In this document: positions 10,079 through 20,110 of the stretch, in pieces
How positions within the stretch are numbered: position 1 is the first letter of the stretch
Layout: every line of letters starts with the position of its first letter
Assembly: GCA_049999805.1 (NCBI GenBank)
Contig: JBNGIO010005734.1
Location: 1-30,604 of the forward strand
Reading direction: 5' to 3'
From: Folioceros fuciformis
Lineage: Eukaryota > Anthocerotophyta > Anthocerotopsida > Anthocerotales
DNA: 30,604 bases
Translations under genes and position numbers: made by a program
The notes under the pieces: model-generated
Told to the model about the DNA's origin: nothing
Seen by the model: the letters and a program-made list of their open reading frames with translations, nothing else
The model's database searches: none

Positions 10079-12097
10079 GGTGATCGAGTCGAGTCGTATC
10101 CAATTCGATAAGCTACCTTGCCAGCTGCTGACACACAGTGATGAACTGATCGAGATGCTGTGTGACTGGTTCAACCTGCTGCTTATGTATTGGAGCAGCG
10201 AAGGACAGATATGGCAAGCATGCCCCCACTGCCGGTTCAACATGGCCTTGGGCCTCGGAGTCCCAACTGCATGCTGTCCTCCACATTAGAGCGGCGTCCT
10301 GGAGCCACAGCAGGTGCTGGCCAGTCACGTGTTCCTGACAACAAGAAGCAACACCAAGAATATCGCTGCTGTACTAACAGTGGAAGGGAATTGAAACAGA
10401 CGGGTCCCGTGTACACACTCCATGCAGATTGTGCAGACTCGGCTTAGTTTTGATACGTGATCGCAAGCATGCAGCTCTCACAGTTTGCATCACGCACCTG
10501 CGAACAAAGTGAAGCAACTGCTGACTGCCAGTTTCGAAGTCCAGTGCTGCATCCACATGGCTGCAGGAAAACACAAAACAGCGGAGTGTTAACTCAACAG
10601 CAGCGGTCTCGGAGAAATTCAAACGTTTCATTGGCTAGACCGAGTACCCTCATGGTTTTCTTTTGTGTGCCGCTCCACGATGGGGAAACTGATGCGGGCT
10701 CTAGTCCTGGGTAGGAGGTCTCACTTCACACAACGCCTGTGAGAAACGCAGCAGCTACATGGAATTATGTGATTCTCAGATGTGAATTTGTACAAAGATG
10801 GCGAACGCATGCAGCTGAGGTTGTCCACGAGTTATTCTGTCCACAAGCAGGAAAATCTTTGAATTCGCGTTTTTTTCTCATTACACCTACAAGTCATAAC
10901 CGCGTTGCTCTGCAGATTGGTGGGGAGAGTGACAAGCACGAATTCCAAGGGGCGCTCTGTTCACTGGTTCTGGATAGGTGGCTGGGCGTTTGGGGGACAA
11001 TTCTGGTCTGGTTGTTTGTGTTCCCCGGACTCCAGCTCCAGCCCTACGGTGAGGCTCAACTAAACTTTGGGGGAACGAAAAGCATTGAACGGTAACATGT
11101 GATGCTGTTGAATGCACCACTGCGTTGAGCATGTAGGTGGAAGGGCAGCCATGAACAAGGTGCCCGGTACGCGATACTGAAGAGCAGCCTGGGCCTTGGC
11201 ATCGGGTCCTTGAAGTTGCAGTCGCCCTGTTGTGCGAGACACCTACATATGTGTGCTAAGCAGCCCATCCGCATCCGGTGTGCCCGGACAGATGTCCTTG
11301 GCCAAATCCTCCACGAGATAGCGTGCGAATGTGGATGAGCTTTCAACCCCAGCTTTTGTGAAGGACGAGGCGGAGCTTTTGGGGTCATGCAAAAGGCTGC
11401 ACTCTGGAAGCGTGGAAGACCTAACCTTCACGCATGATAAGAGCTGGATGAATTTTAGTGTAAAACGCTAGGTATCCAAGAAAAAAAAAAAGCATTCCTG
11501 CTCTTTGCAAAGCTTTCTTTTGGTTTGTTTCACTTTAGCCCGGTCCTCGCAAAGCGGGTCCAGTCTGAGTCGGGGTCGGAGTCTGAGTCCGATTACGTAG
11601 GGCTTGCTTGTTGCAGGCCGTTCTGGTGGCCGGGACTTGTCCCGACTGCTGGGTGAAGCCAAGTCCGGTCAAGTCCGTCCTCTGGTTTCCTCTGGCCTGA
11701 CATGTGCCCAGCGTGCCGCACATGTGGGCCGTCTGTTCAACGAATAGCATACCACCCAAGACATTGAATCCGCCACGAAATGGTTGCCATGCTCCATATT
11801 CTCCACCTGATTCCAGATATTATATTCATCCAGGGTCCAGCGCCTTCTTCTTCAGGTCGCCAGAATATTTCAGGCCCTTTAAACTACTCCATAATCGCTC
11901 TGAGCGCGCTCTCGTCTGGTGGCGGCCAGTTTGTGGGCCTGCCCATTTGCGGATACACCAAAACCCTCCACTTGGAAGTGCATTCCTTAATCAAATCTGA
12001 TGCCCTGGCCCCCCCCCCGTTCTCTTCGGCATGGAGAGAAAGGAGACGGGCTCACAGGAGGAGATACAGTACAGTGGAGTGTGTGCGCATTCTGGGG
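10079..12097. other. 11S-like gene promoter side and unassigned sequence
   Basis: This gene-poor stretch begins as the upstream region of the 11S-like gene. Two neighbouring minus-strand frames at 11431-11243 and 11242-11060 look mildly protein-like ('AGVESSSTFARYLVEDLAKD', 'AKAQAALQYRVPGTLFMAAL'), but no start, junction or family could be found. A GAGTC-rich simple repeat is at about 11560-11600. No gene is supported. Confidence 0.35.
10268..10813. promoter_or_regulatory. cluster of RY-type CATGCA motifs upstream of the 11S-like gene
   Basis: TGCATG at 10268-10273 and CATGCA at 10421-10426, 10468-10473 and 10808-10813 lie 190-735 bases upstream of the start codon at 10078. A CATGCATG also lies in intron 1 at 9728-9735. 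CATGCA is the RY element bound by B3 regulators (ABI3/VP1, FUS3) in seed-storage promoters. About 0.3 such sites would be expected by chance in this length. Activity is inferred only. Confidence 0.4.
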
Positions 12098-12853
12098 CTA
12101 ACGTGGAGAGAAGGCAAGTGTGTAACTTCTATTCCGCCACCAGATCTCACTTTCCACAGTCCGTAGGTACCACCACTGCGGCATGCCATACCCACGACCA
12201 CGACCATATGGGCCAACATACGGCCGTGTGACCCGTGTATCGTGCTCACCCTTTGTCCGACAAGGTGGGGCACACGGGCGGCTCCAACTATCTATCTTAT
12301 TCCACTTGACAGTACGTCTGTTTGAGTTGAGAACGATGATTCTAGTGTCCTTCGTGCTTGCTCCATATCGGGCCCTCGGGGCCCTAAACCTGAACTGTCT
12401 GCAGGGTTGTGTTGTAGCTATGCTTCTGCGACCATCGTGGGGGTCGGGCACCTCGGCGAAGACCGGGGCAGGGAAATGAATCGTCTCGTAATTTATGTGG
12501 TGGAAATAACTAGGCACCGACGGCCCTTCTAGCACACCGACCTTTTGGACGGAATCAGCCCTAGATGCAGGGATCTGACAAAGGAAATGCCAAAGAATGG
12601 CAAGAGAAGTACTGACACACGCCATGCCATGTGTAGAGAGGGCCAGGTTCTCGAGTTCACCTTCAGACGATCTAACAATGCCCAGTATGTACGAGGATGC
12701 CAAGGGCACCGTATGGTCATACCAACCAGTACAGAAACGTACGATATGGTACTGAAAGCGTATGTCTGTCTTTCTCTGGAGCAGCACGACTTGGTGGGAG
12801 AGGCGAGGCTGGGGTGCATGCGGTAACCAGCTACACTTGGAGCCAAGTGCCAT
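12098..12853 (-). CDS. unrecognised 251-codon ORF, doubtful
   Basis: A single reverse frame is open from ATG 12853 (context CATATGG) to TAG 12098. No known domain, signal peptide or convincing repeat is seen; there is a Gly/Arg/Tyr-rich patch 'GPYGRGRGYGMPQWWYLR' near the end. An open frame this long is unusual at roughly 50% GC, but composition is uneven and there is no family support. It could be a lineage-specific gene or chance. Confidence 0.2.
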   Translation of the reverse strand: MALGSKCSWLPHAPQPRLSHQVVLLQRKTDIRFQYHIVRFCTGWYDHTVPLASSYILGIVRSSEGELENLALSTHGMACVSTSLAILWHFLCQIPASRADSVQKVGVLEGPSVPSYFHHINYETIHFPAPVFAEVPDPHDGRRSIATTQPCRQFRFRAPRARYGASTKDTRIIVLNSNRRTVKWNKIDSWSRPCAPPCRTKGEHDTRVTRPYVGPYGRGRGYGMPQWWYLRTVESEIWWRNRSYTLAFSPR

Positions 12854-15717
12854 ATGGCATCTGCGTGTTCTTCCTCCTATGTAGCCCAGTATGTATGCCG
12901 AAATGTGTCCTTGGAATTGGCGATGAGGGAATCTGCAGTATCCTTGGCTTGCAAGTTCACCTCCAGGTAGCCCATGGCCATGTTACCAGGGGCATCTTTT
13001 ACTTCACCACTGATGAGATGAGAGTTGTGGCAGCTTCATGATGCCGTCATCGCTGGGTGCAGCTCGAATCCCCACATGGGTCCCTGCTGATGTAGGCGGA
13101 AGCCAAGTGGAACGGAGGTGTGGTTGCTGAGATCAGCGTGGGTCTCTCGACAGGCCCGAGTCACACAGCCGGAATGGGATCACACGCAGCATAGCCTACT
13201 GTAGCCTCGCCTAGCCTAGACATGTGGGTAAAGGCAGCGTGCTGGCCGAAAGTGGACGGGACAAAGGTGTAGGTGATCTTTGTGCTAGATGATGAGAGGC
13301 GCTTTTGAAAAGCCTCGAAATGATGTGTGTAAAAAGCTGGGATACCCAGGAGAAAGGAAAGACTGTGCGTGGACAAAAAAATACATCCTCACAGGCCCCG
13401 GCACAGGGAGTGGGACACTGTTGCGAAGGCGGAATGCGAGCCAGTGCACACAAGCGGGGGAGATGCCACGTGGATGCCCATGGCAGAGTCTGGTTGCAGA
13501 CAGAGCACACAGAAAGGGCGTTCCAGCCGATGAAAAGGCATGACATGGGCACCAAGATCGTTGCGCTCCTGTGTGCGTCCATGTGTTCATCTGTAGTAGC
13601 AGCAGTTATGGAACTTGATCTAGATATAGCCATCCCTCCACGTTGTGCTGTATTGTGTCTCAGGGATTTGCACTAATTGTTGCTACTTTCTGGCAAGTGC
13701 TACTGTAGAGTGGATGAGAGAATCCCTCCCATGTTGTTGGGGTCAGGAAGAGATCAAGCTCGATGTGTGCTGAGGCCTTTGTTTTTTGTGTTGGGCTCAC
13801 TTTGTCCTACCGCACTGTGGGAGGCGGGTCACACCCCCACGGTGCCCATCTCGAGGCCTGTCCACCCTCATGAACAGTGTCAGGCTTCCTCCTAGGGAGG
13901 TGGTTTGCTAAATATATATCTGCCGAGCCCTCACCTCCGCAGCAGCACCATCCCACCGACCGGGTACACCAACAGCGTTAGCTAGCTCCCTCCTCTGCGT
14001 ATGTACTGTGTTTCTTTCTGCGACAATCTACGTGAAGCTGTGCAACCCAGATGGCACCGCTCGACGAGCATGTCGCAGTTTCGAGCACCCCTGGGCTCAT
14101 ATCCATGACATGGCACGTTCATCGGTAACAGCACAAGAAGTCTCGCCAACACGCACATCAAAGACATCCAACCCACCTCGTGAATGTCACAGATCTTTCC
14201 CTCGCCTTGGAGCGGCCGAAAGGGCAGCAGCAGCTCTGGTAGCAAAAATCCCTACCATAATCCTCTGCCTGATCAATTCAAGGAGATGCATTCTGGGGCG
14301 GTCAATTAGCATACGTAAAGGCAAGATCTCATCTAGCTCACATGGTGATGGATTCCAAACCAGCTCTGCTGAGATCGAGGGATGACACGGCTGGCTGCTT
14401 TGGGGATCCGCGCTCTGCCCTGCTACTGGTTCAGAAGGAATCACGATCTCGAGAGATGCTGTCATGTGTAATGTCATGCCATGTGATGCCATGGCAGCCG
14501 CTGCTTTTGAATTTTTCTCCTTTCCTTTCCCTTCCCTTTCCTACTCGGGAGCAGCTCCAGGACTCGTTCCTCGTGATCACCCAGCTTCCACCATTTATCA
14601 CAGGGTTATGCCCACGACCGTTTCACACACGCACATAGGCTGGTGTATACATACATATGTACAGTACACACAACAGTCTAGCATAAGATCCATGTCAGTC
14701 GCTTCAGGTGCTCTGGACAGCAACCTCCTTCCAATTCCGATACCCCACGGCAGGCGGCCATTCAATGCGCCCCAGGGGCCCGGGACAACCACTGCAAGTA
14801 AAAGTCCGCTGCCGCCGCGCCAGGCCATGATCTCCAAGGCCGGGCCACCACCACAACACTGCAGCTCTGGTTCGGCTGCTGTAAATGGGTCCCTCTGCCG
14901 GACACAAATTCCAGCCCCCGAAACAACCAGTGCTAAGATTTGTTAGCAGATTTGTAATCAGGTAGATAGCAGAGTCCCGACGGCGATGGTCTGCACTACT
15001 GGTAGCATGGAGTCCACGGTGCCCCGGCGGAGAAGGTGAGACAAAGTACGCTGCCAGATCTACAAAGACGTCATCCCCAGGCGGCACATGGACTAGTTTT
15101 TGTAAAGCATCGCCAATACTTTTGTTTTTCCTATGGCAAAGCGAGACATGCTATCGGAAAGGGTCCACTAGCCTTCGATCCACAACTTGCAGCAGCCCAG
15201 TCTCTGACCAGATTCGCAGGCCCTCCAATGGCTTTTCTGCCAAAAGCTACCTGTAGGCCTATTGGCCCAACGGTAAGCGTGGGCATCCCACCGTCCCCGA
15301 TTGGGCAGTTTGCCTCGTCAGAGAGGAACTCGTGAGGGACGGAAGTGGATGCACGGGACGTACATACATGTACATGGCCAGAGTTTTCAAGTTGAAGACA
15401 TGGATGCGTGTACAATGTACATGTACAGACACAGCAGATGCCAGGGGAGATGCCAGTGGTCACAACAATAGGAAACTGGGAAAGCTGGGAAGCTGAGAAG
15501 CTGGGAATTGAATTCAGGCGGGTAGCAGGTGGATTAGAGAAGGAAGCATTCAATGAAAGATGCAAGTGGCGAGGGTGTAGCTGGTCGTATAACCTGTAGG
15601 GCCTCCACGTGGCTGGCTTGCAGGCGGTGCAGCGTGCGCATCTTCCAGGGCGAGGCCGAGGCGGACCTGGTTGAATGCCCCCCAAGAATAGATGCCCACG
15701 GTCCGGTGCAGTCTGGT

Positions 15718-15785
15718 GCGGTCCGGTCCGGTCCGGTCCGGTCCAGTCCAGTCCAGTCCAGTCCATTCCGGTCGTGGTCCGGTCA
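15718..15785. repeat. pentanucleotide microsatellite, GGTCC then AGTCC blocks
   Basis: About five GGTCC units are followed by about five AGTCC units and a short degenerate tail. The array lies about 730 bases upstream of the ERF start codon. The two-block structure suggests a point change that then spread by slippage. Confidence 0.85.
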
Positions 15786-15882
15786 AGAATCGGGGGATGC
15801 AGTACATGTCTGCCATCGCCGGCTTGTTGCAGCTGCCTGCTTCCATCAATAGGATTGATATCGTGTTGGGTTACCGTGACCC

Positions 15883-15965
15883 AGCTCCAGACCTGGTCTC
15901 AGTCCCAGACCCAGACCCCGACCCCGTCCCAGTCCCAGACCCAGACCCCCAGACCCAGACCGATC
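15883..15965. repeat. C-rich simple repeat (CCCAGA/CCCCGA type)
   Basis: Tandem variants of CAGACC and CAGTCC fill this stretch, for example 'CCCAGACCCAGACCCCGACC'. It follows the pentanucleotide array by about 100 bases. The apparent Pro/Asp-rich peptides in its frames are a by-product. Confidence 0.75.
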
Positions 15966-16084
15966 TGCACCAGCACAGTAGCCGCAGCAGTGAGAAGTGC
16001 GATTAGGTGGGCGAGCTCCAGGGCTTGGCGGAGCTGCGTTGTCGTTTGCGCTGCCTGCCTCAAGTAGTGCAACTTGAGTCCGCA

Positions 16085-16510
16085 CGCCCGCACATTTCCT
16101 CTTTCTTCTTTACCAACCAGGCCTGCTGCACACCCTGCAATTCAAGCCAAGCTAGGGTGCCTGCTGCCCAGATCTATTTGCCTGCCTGCACTGCCTGCAC
16201 TCCCTGTTCTCTCTTCCCTGCTTTTCCCTTTCCCTGTCTTGTGCTTTCCTGTTCACTCCCTTGTTATATCGTTCCCACCTCCCTTCTCCTCTTCTCGTTT
16301 CCCTGACCGACGCCAGCACCTCCTCCTCCTCCATCCCTTTTCTTCTTCATCCTTCTTCTCCTTGCAGCCACCTTCTTTGGTGGATTCTCCTTTCCTTCAT
16401 AATCTGTATTCTCCTTGAATCTCTCGCTGCAGTTCTTGAGCGTTGCTCCCTGGGCAATCGCGATTGTGCATGTCATAGCAGTCGGGCCTTGTTGAGTGTC
16501 GGAATTGACG
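16085..16510 (+). promoter_or_regulatory. pyrimidine-rich probable 5' leader of the ERF gene with a two-codon uORF
   Basis: From about 16085 to 16440 the forward strand is very C/T-rich, a common property of plant leaders. The only ATG in the 425 bases before the start is at 16470-16472. It is followed by TCA and TAG (16476-16478), giving a Met-Ser-stop uORF that ends 32 bases before the ERF ATG. Such minimal uORFs can lower or condition translation; here this is inference. Confidence 0.45.
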
Positions 16511-18451
16511 ATGGCGAGCAAGCGGGCGGGGTGGAACGAGGACACGAGCCAGTCGCCGGCGTCGTCGGCGGGGTCGGACGGGCAGGGCCACGTGCTCGAC
16601 ATGGATGTCACCAGCTGCGAGGAGGAGAGGAAGCCGGCTTGTGGGACAGCGGCACCGGCGAGCAGCGGGAGGAAGGGCGGGCGGGGAGCGGGCAGAAGGA
16701 GGTTCGTGGGAGTGAGGCAGCGTCCGTCGGGGAGATGGGTGGCGGAGATCAAGGACTCTAACCAGAGGATCCGGCTGTGGCTGGGGACGTTTGACAATGC
16801 GGAGGACGCGGCAAGAGCGTACGACGACGCCGCCAGAGCTCTCCGTGGAGCTCATACCAGGACCAATTTCGCACTGGCAGACTCCCCCGGCGCTCTCCTG
16901 CTGCCGTCCAAGGCGGCTGCCAGGATTCTTCTCCAGCGGGTGCAGTCGGCCGCCGCCTCCTCTTGCAACAACAACAACAGCAACAACAACATAAACAGCA
17001 CAAGCAGCATGAGCAACATGAGCAGCATGAGCAACATGAGCAGCCTGAGCAACATGAGCAATGGCAGCAACAGCCTGCACTCGGCCCTGGCCGGACATGG
17101 GCACCACGGGCTGGGAGCCGCTGGCCAGCAGCAGCAGGCAGCATTCAATCTGGGCGAGCAGGCAAGCGGGAGGATGAATTTGGTGAAGCAGTGCCACGGC
17201 CAGGACCGCCCGCATTCCGATTCCGAGGACGACTCGTGCACCAATTACAAGAGTCTGGATTTGGGGAGCCCACAGTCAGTCCTGCTGGAGAACCAGGTCC
17301 ATGGCCAGTCGGGGCCCCGCGGCCTAGCTGGGTACGGGAATTTGGGCAATGCGAGCCCACGGAGAGGGGCAGGCGAGGCGGATATCTACGGTGCGCTACG
17401 GGAGAAGCTGAACAGGGCGGTCAAGGGCTCGACCAGAGCGGAGCCCCCGATGCCGCCCCCTGGACAACCCAATTCCGCTGCCTCTGCTTCCGCTTCCGCT
17501 GCAGCGTCTGCGCATTCCGTGGGGATGTACGTTGCCGAGAGATCGCACAAGTACGCCAACGGCTTCGTGTACGGCGGCAGATCCACGCCCCACGGCCAGC
17601 AGCAGCAGCAGCGTCCGAACGCTGGGAGCGGACCTGCCGGGTTTGCGGACTGCGGGGGGCCAGGGCTTGGGGACTGCCCGAGCTGCGTCGGCCCGGGCCA
17701 GGAGCTGGAGATGGAGCTGGAAGTGGCTCTGCGCCGGAGCCTGGATCAGGGCAGGCTGGACGGGCCGGGCGTCGGGATTGGGGTTGGCGTGGGCGTGGGC
17801 GTGGGCGTAGGCGTAGGCATGCCCTCCATACAGCGATGCAGTACCGGCTACGACTCCATGCCCCCGGCCCCCTTCCCCGTGTTCGATTCCGGGAGCCGGG
17901 GGCGGAACGTGATGCAGGAGTACATGCTGCGGTGTTTCCAGAGCAGCGCGGCCAGCGCTCAGTCCGGGGCAGGGACCGGGACCGGAGGATCGGGACCTGT
18001 GCTGGCCCCGGCTCCGGCTACCGCCAGCCCTCAGGACTGCAGCGGCGGGAGCTGCGCCGGGATTGCCATCCCGCCGTCGTTCAACGCCTCGCTCTTCACG
18101 GCAGCCCAAGCCGAGCAAGCACACGCGTCCTCGCAGCAGCAGCAGCAAGCAGAGCATTTGCAGGACTTGCAGGAGCACAAGCAACAGACGCAGCCAGACT
18201 TCGATTCCTGCTGCTCCTGCCCCACCGTGCACGACGCCATGTTCGATCAAGCCTCCAGCAGCAACTTCATCCCAGCTATGGCGGACAGCGTGGCGGCGAC
18301 GGCGTTTGCAAGCCCATCCTGGAACCTTTCCTATACGCCCAAACTGTCGCACTCCATATCGGCGGAGCTGGGAGAGGCTGGGCAAGACGCCTTCTGGAGC
18401 AGCCTGTGGTCCGATCAACAGGGCCCTCCCGTCTGTGCTGCTGTGGCCTAG
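16511..18451 (+). CDS. AP2/ERF-domain transcription factor with long low-complexity C-terminus, intronless
   Basis: ATG 16511 (ACGATGGCG) to TAG 18451 encodes 646 aa in one exon. A single AP2 DNA-binding domain spans about residues 64-121: '[20 protein letters not shown]', '[20 protein letters not shown]', '[18 protein letters not shown]'. The two residues used to separate subfamilies are V (as in DREB) at position 14 and D (as in ERF) at position 19. This mix, with '[14 protein letters not shown]', is typical of the RAP2.11/ERN-like ERF group. It should act in the nucleus on GCC-box-like or related DNA. The rest is low complexity: an Asn/Ser/Met tract (about 153-190), Ser/Ala repeats (about 317-335), several poly-Gln runs (near 363 and 543) and a Gly-Val repeat (about 421-437) coded by a GGCGTG microsatellite. 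A Trp-rich acidic end ('[20 protein letters not shown]') could be an activation region. Third codon positions are strongly GC-rich, so long false ORFs occur in other frames. It is far longer than most ERFs. Confidence 0.93.
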   Translation: MASKRAGWNEDTSQSPASSAGSDGQGHVLDMDVTSCEEERKPACGTAAPASSGRKGGRGAGRRRFVGVRQRPSGRWVAEIKDSNQRIRLWLGTFDNAEDAARAYDDAARALRGAHTRTNFALADSPGALLLPSKAAARILLQRVQSAAASSCNNNNSNNNINSTSSMSNMSSMSNMSSLSNMSNGSNSLHSALAGHGHHGLGAAGQQQQAAFNLGEQASGRMNLVKQCHGQDRPHSDSEDDSCTNYKSLDLGSPQSVLLENQVHGQSGPRGLAGYGNLGNASPRRGAGEADIYGALREKLNRAVKGSTRAEPPMPPPGQPNSAASASASAAASAHSVGMYVAERSHKYANGFVYGGRSTPHGQQQQQRPNAGSGPAGFADCGGPGLGDCPSCVGPGQELEMELEVALRRSLDQGRLDGPGVGIGVGVGVGVGVGVGMPSIQRCSTGYDSMPPAPFPVFDSGSRGRNVMQEYMLRCFQSSAASAQSGAGTGTGGSGPVLAPAPATASPQDCSGGSCAGIAIPPSFNASLFTAAQAEQAHASSQQQQQAEHLQDLQEHKQQTQPDFDSCCSCPTVHDAMFDQASSSNFIPAMADSVAATAFASPSWNLSYTPKLSHSISAELGEAGQDAFWSSLWSDQQGPPVCAAVA

Positions 18452-19366
18452 GCTCATCGACTCCCGCCATAAATTACTTCATAATTCCTGTCCTTCACGT
18501 CTCGTAACTTGAAGGCAGGACAGGGTACCGCAAGGCACGGCACGGCATGGCACGGCTTGACAACACCACCGATCAACAAGCTCTACAACACCACCACCAA
18601 CAACAACTACAACAACCATGCACCAGCAAAGCGCCGGCCTGGCCCTTGAACACATAGGGCCTCGCAGATTCCCAGCTACCGTCCTTCCTTCCTTCCATCC
18701 TTCCACTTCCTTCGATTTCTCCTTAGACTTCTGCTTGAGAGTTTCCTTTTGCATTTCTGACAAGAGGGTTGGCCAGCGGCTTAGGTGATTGATCAAGGCC
18801 ACATAACCTTCACACAAGCTCACAACTAAAACAGTTTTTGGGGTTTTTCTCCTTCATATGTAAATTCGCCGGGTGATTAGTGTAAATCACTCACACGAGC
18901 TTAGCTCAGGCTCAGGCCTCGATGTATCTATTCTTCCCACCACTCCAATATCAGGCTCCGATTTACTTCCCTTGTACCCATCATTCTTCCTTCCTACATA
19001 CATCTACAACCTCCTCCACTCCTCCCTTACTTCGCCTCAGCGTAGGCTTCACCTTCCGAATCGTTTGAGAATCATTTCATTATCTACCGATATTCAATAC
19101 ATTACCTACTACATCGCAGCCGGCGCGTATATGGGACACAGTTTTTTTTTGTCAATTGCAATCTTACAGGTCTATCACTCAAATCCGGGTCTCCTCGGCA
19201 CATGTATCCATGTTTGCCATTCCTCCCTAATTCGCCATAGCGATGGCGTCCAATCCGGGGGATACAGTGCTCGCGGCACTCCAATTCAGATCCCCATGTT
19301 GCCTCGGATGATCCAAATCATATCCTCCACAGTGGTTTTGCGTTGCGATGATGAAGGCTAGTGATG
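18452..19366. other. 3' region of the ERF gene and intergenic DNA
   Basis: The sequence after the ERF stop has a GGCAC/GGCAT repeat at about 18530-18558, CCACCAACAACAAC-type low complexity at about 18585-18620 and CCTTCCTT repeats at 18680-18712. A forward open frame at 18873-19361 (162 codons) is Ser/Leu/Ile-rich with no recognised domain. No gene is supported. Confidence 0.45.
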
Positions 19367-19418
19367 TCACTGCATTTGGAGCTAACCTGGTTTTAGGTTA
19401 TTTCGCGACTATTTACCC

Positions 19419-19582
19419 GACGTCAGGAGTTATCCAGTTGAGGTGGCCGCGTTGGGAAGGACCGCCGATCTCCACCGAGGACGCGTCACCCGGCGACGTC
19501 CGTGTGCCCTACGCTTATCGGACGCGTCACGCTTTACCTCAACCTTTTCGTGCAAGGCACGCTAGCAGCTCCCATAAGAAGG
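19419..19582 (+). promoter_or_regulatory. probable promoter of the His-rich gene: repeated ACGT/CGCG palindromes and TATA-like box
   Basis: GACGTC palindromes are at 19419-19424 and 19495-19500. An identical 11-mer GGACGCGTCAC is at 19479-19489 and again at 19520-19530, containing the palindrome GACGCGTC. A TATA-like CCCATAAGAAGG follows at 19571-19582, about 40 bases after the second 11-mer. ACGT cores are bound by plant bZIP factors and CGCGT by CAMTA-type factors. The start site would then be near 19605-19615. Confidence 0.4.
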
Positions 19583-19664
19583 GGGGCTAGAGCACCGTCT
19601 TCGACAAGTCACTCTTCTGCAGTTCGACCTGCAACACGCACCTGAGAAGACAAGACCTGCGGAC

Positions 19665-19880
19665 GACACTCCTCCTCCTGCTCTCCTGCCAGCAGCTTAG
19701 CTACCTAGGCGCGGCCGTGAGCATCCCCTCCTGCTGCTCTGACTGGCAGCCTTACGACCTCGGCACGAGCCTGAGCATCCCGTCCTGCTGCTCTGACTGG
19801 CAGCCTTGTTACCTCGACACGAGCCTAAGCATCCTCCAGCTGCCCTGACCAGCAGCCTACCTCCCTGGCGAGAGCTTGAA
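19665..19880. repeat. 54-bp tandem repeat in the leader, about four copies
   Basis: The clearest units begin at 19719, 19773 and 19827, exactly 54 bases apart, with a degenerate copy before them. The shared core is 'CCTGCTGCTCTGACTGGCAG'. The period is a multiple of three and one frame encodes 'SIPSCCSDWQP', but that frame has no ATG and ends soon after, so it is not taken as coding. Confidence 0.75.
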
Positions 19881-20110
19881 CCGCCTGCCACTTCCCTGGC
19901 GAGCCACTTAGCCGCCATCGAGCGAGCTTGGGCGTCACCTCAGTGATAAACCTTTCTTGGTCCCACCTAGATCATCGCCTTAGCCTTACCTTGATCTCCT
20001 CAACTATACCTGAGGAGTGTCCTCCTACCTGGAAATCTAGGACAACGCCTTCGAGCATAGCCACTTGCCATCCGCAAACTTAACTGTCCTTTGATCTTAG
20101 CCGATCCACC

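Larger units (their letters stand above)
12854..16084. other. 3.2-kb upstream region of the ERF gene, no supported gene
   Basis: Several overlapping open frames occur on both strands (for example 13211-13633 minus, 14464-14946 plus, 15131-15766 minus), but none has a recognised domain or a workable exon structure. Short repeats of CATGTACA/TGTACATG type occur at 15363-15425, and GC-rich simple repeats begin at about 15718. This is probably promoter and intergenic DNA. Confidence 0.4.

Noticed and set aside
17396-18457. 353-codon reverse ORF opposite the ERF gene
   Set aside because: It is an antisense shadow of GC-rich ERF codons with no recognisable domain.
16963-18507. 514-codon forward ORF overlapping the ERF gene, starting with a poly-Gln/His tract
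   Set aside because: It is the +1-shifted reading of the ERF gene. GC-rich third positions and the AAC/AGC repeat keep the frame open; it has no domain.
18873-19361. 162-codon forward ORF after the ERF gene
   Set aside because: Composition is low-complexity and there is no domain or splice evidence. It lies in the expected 3' flank.
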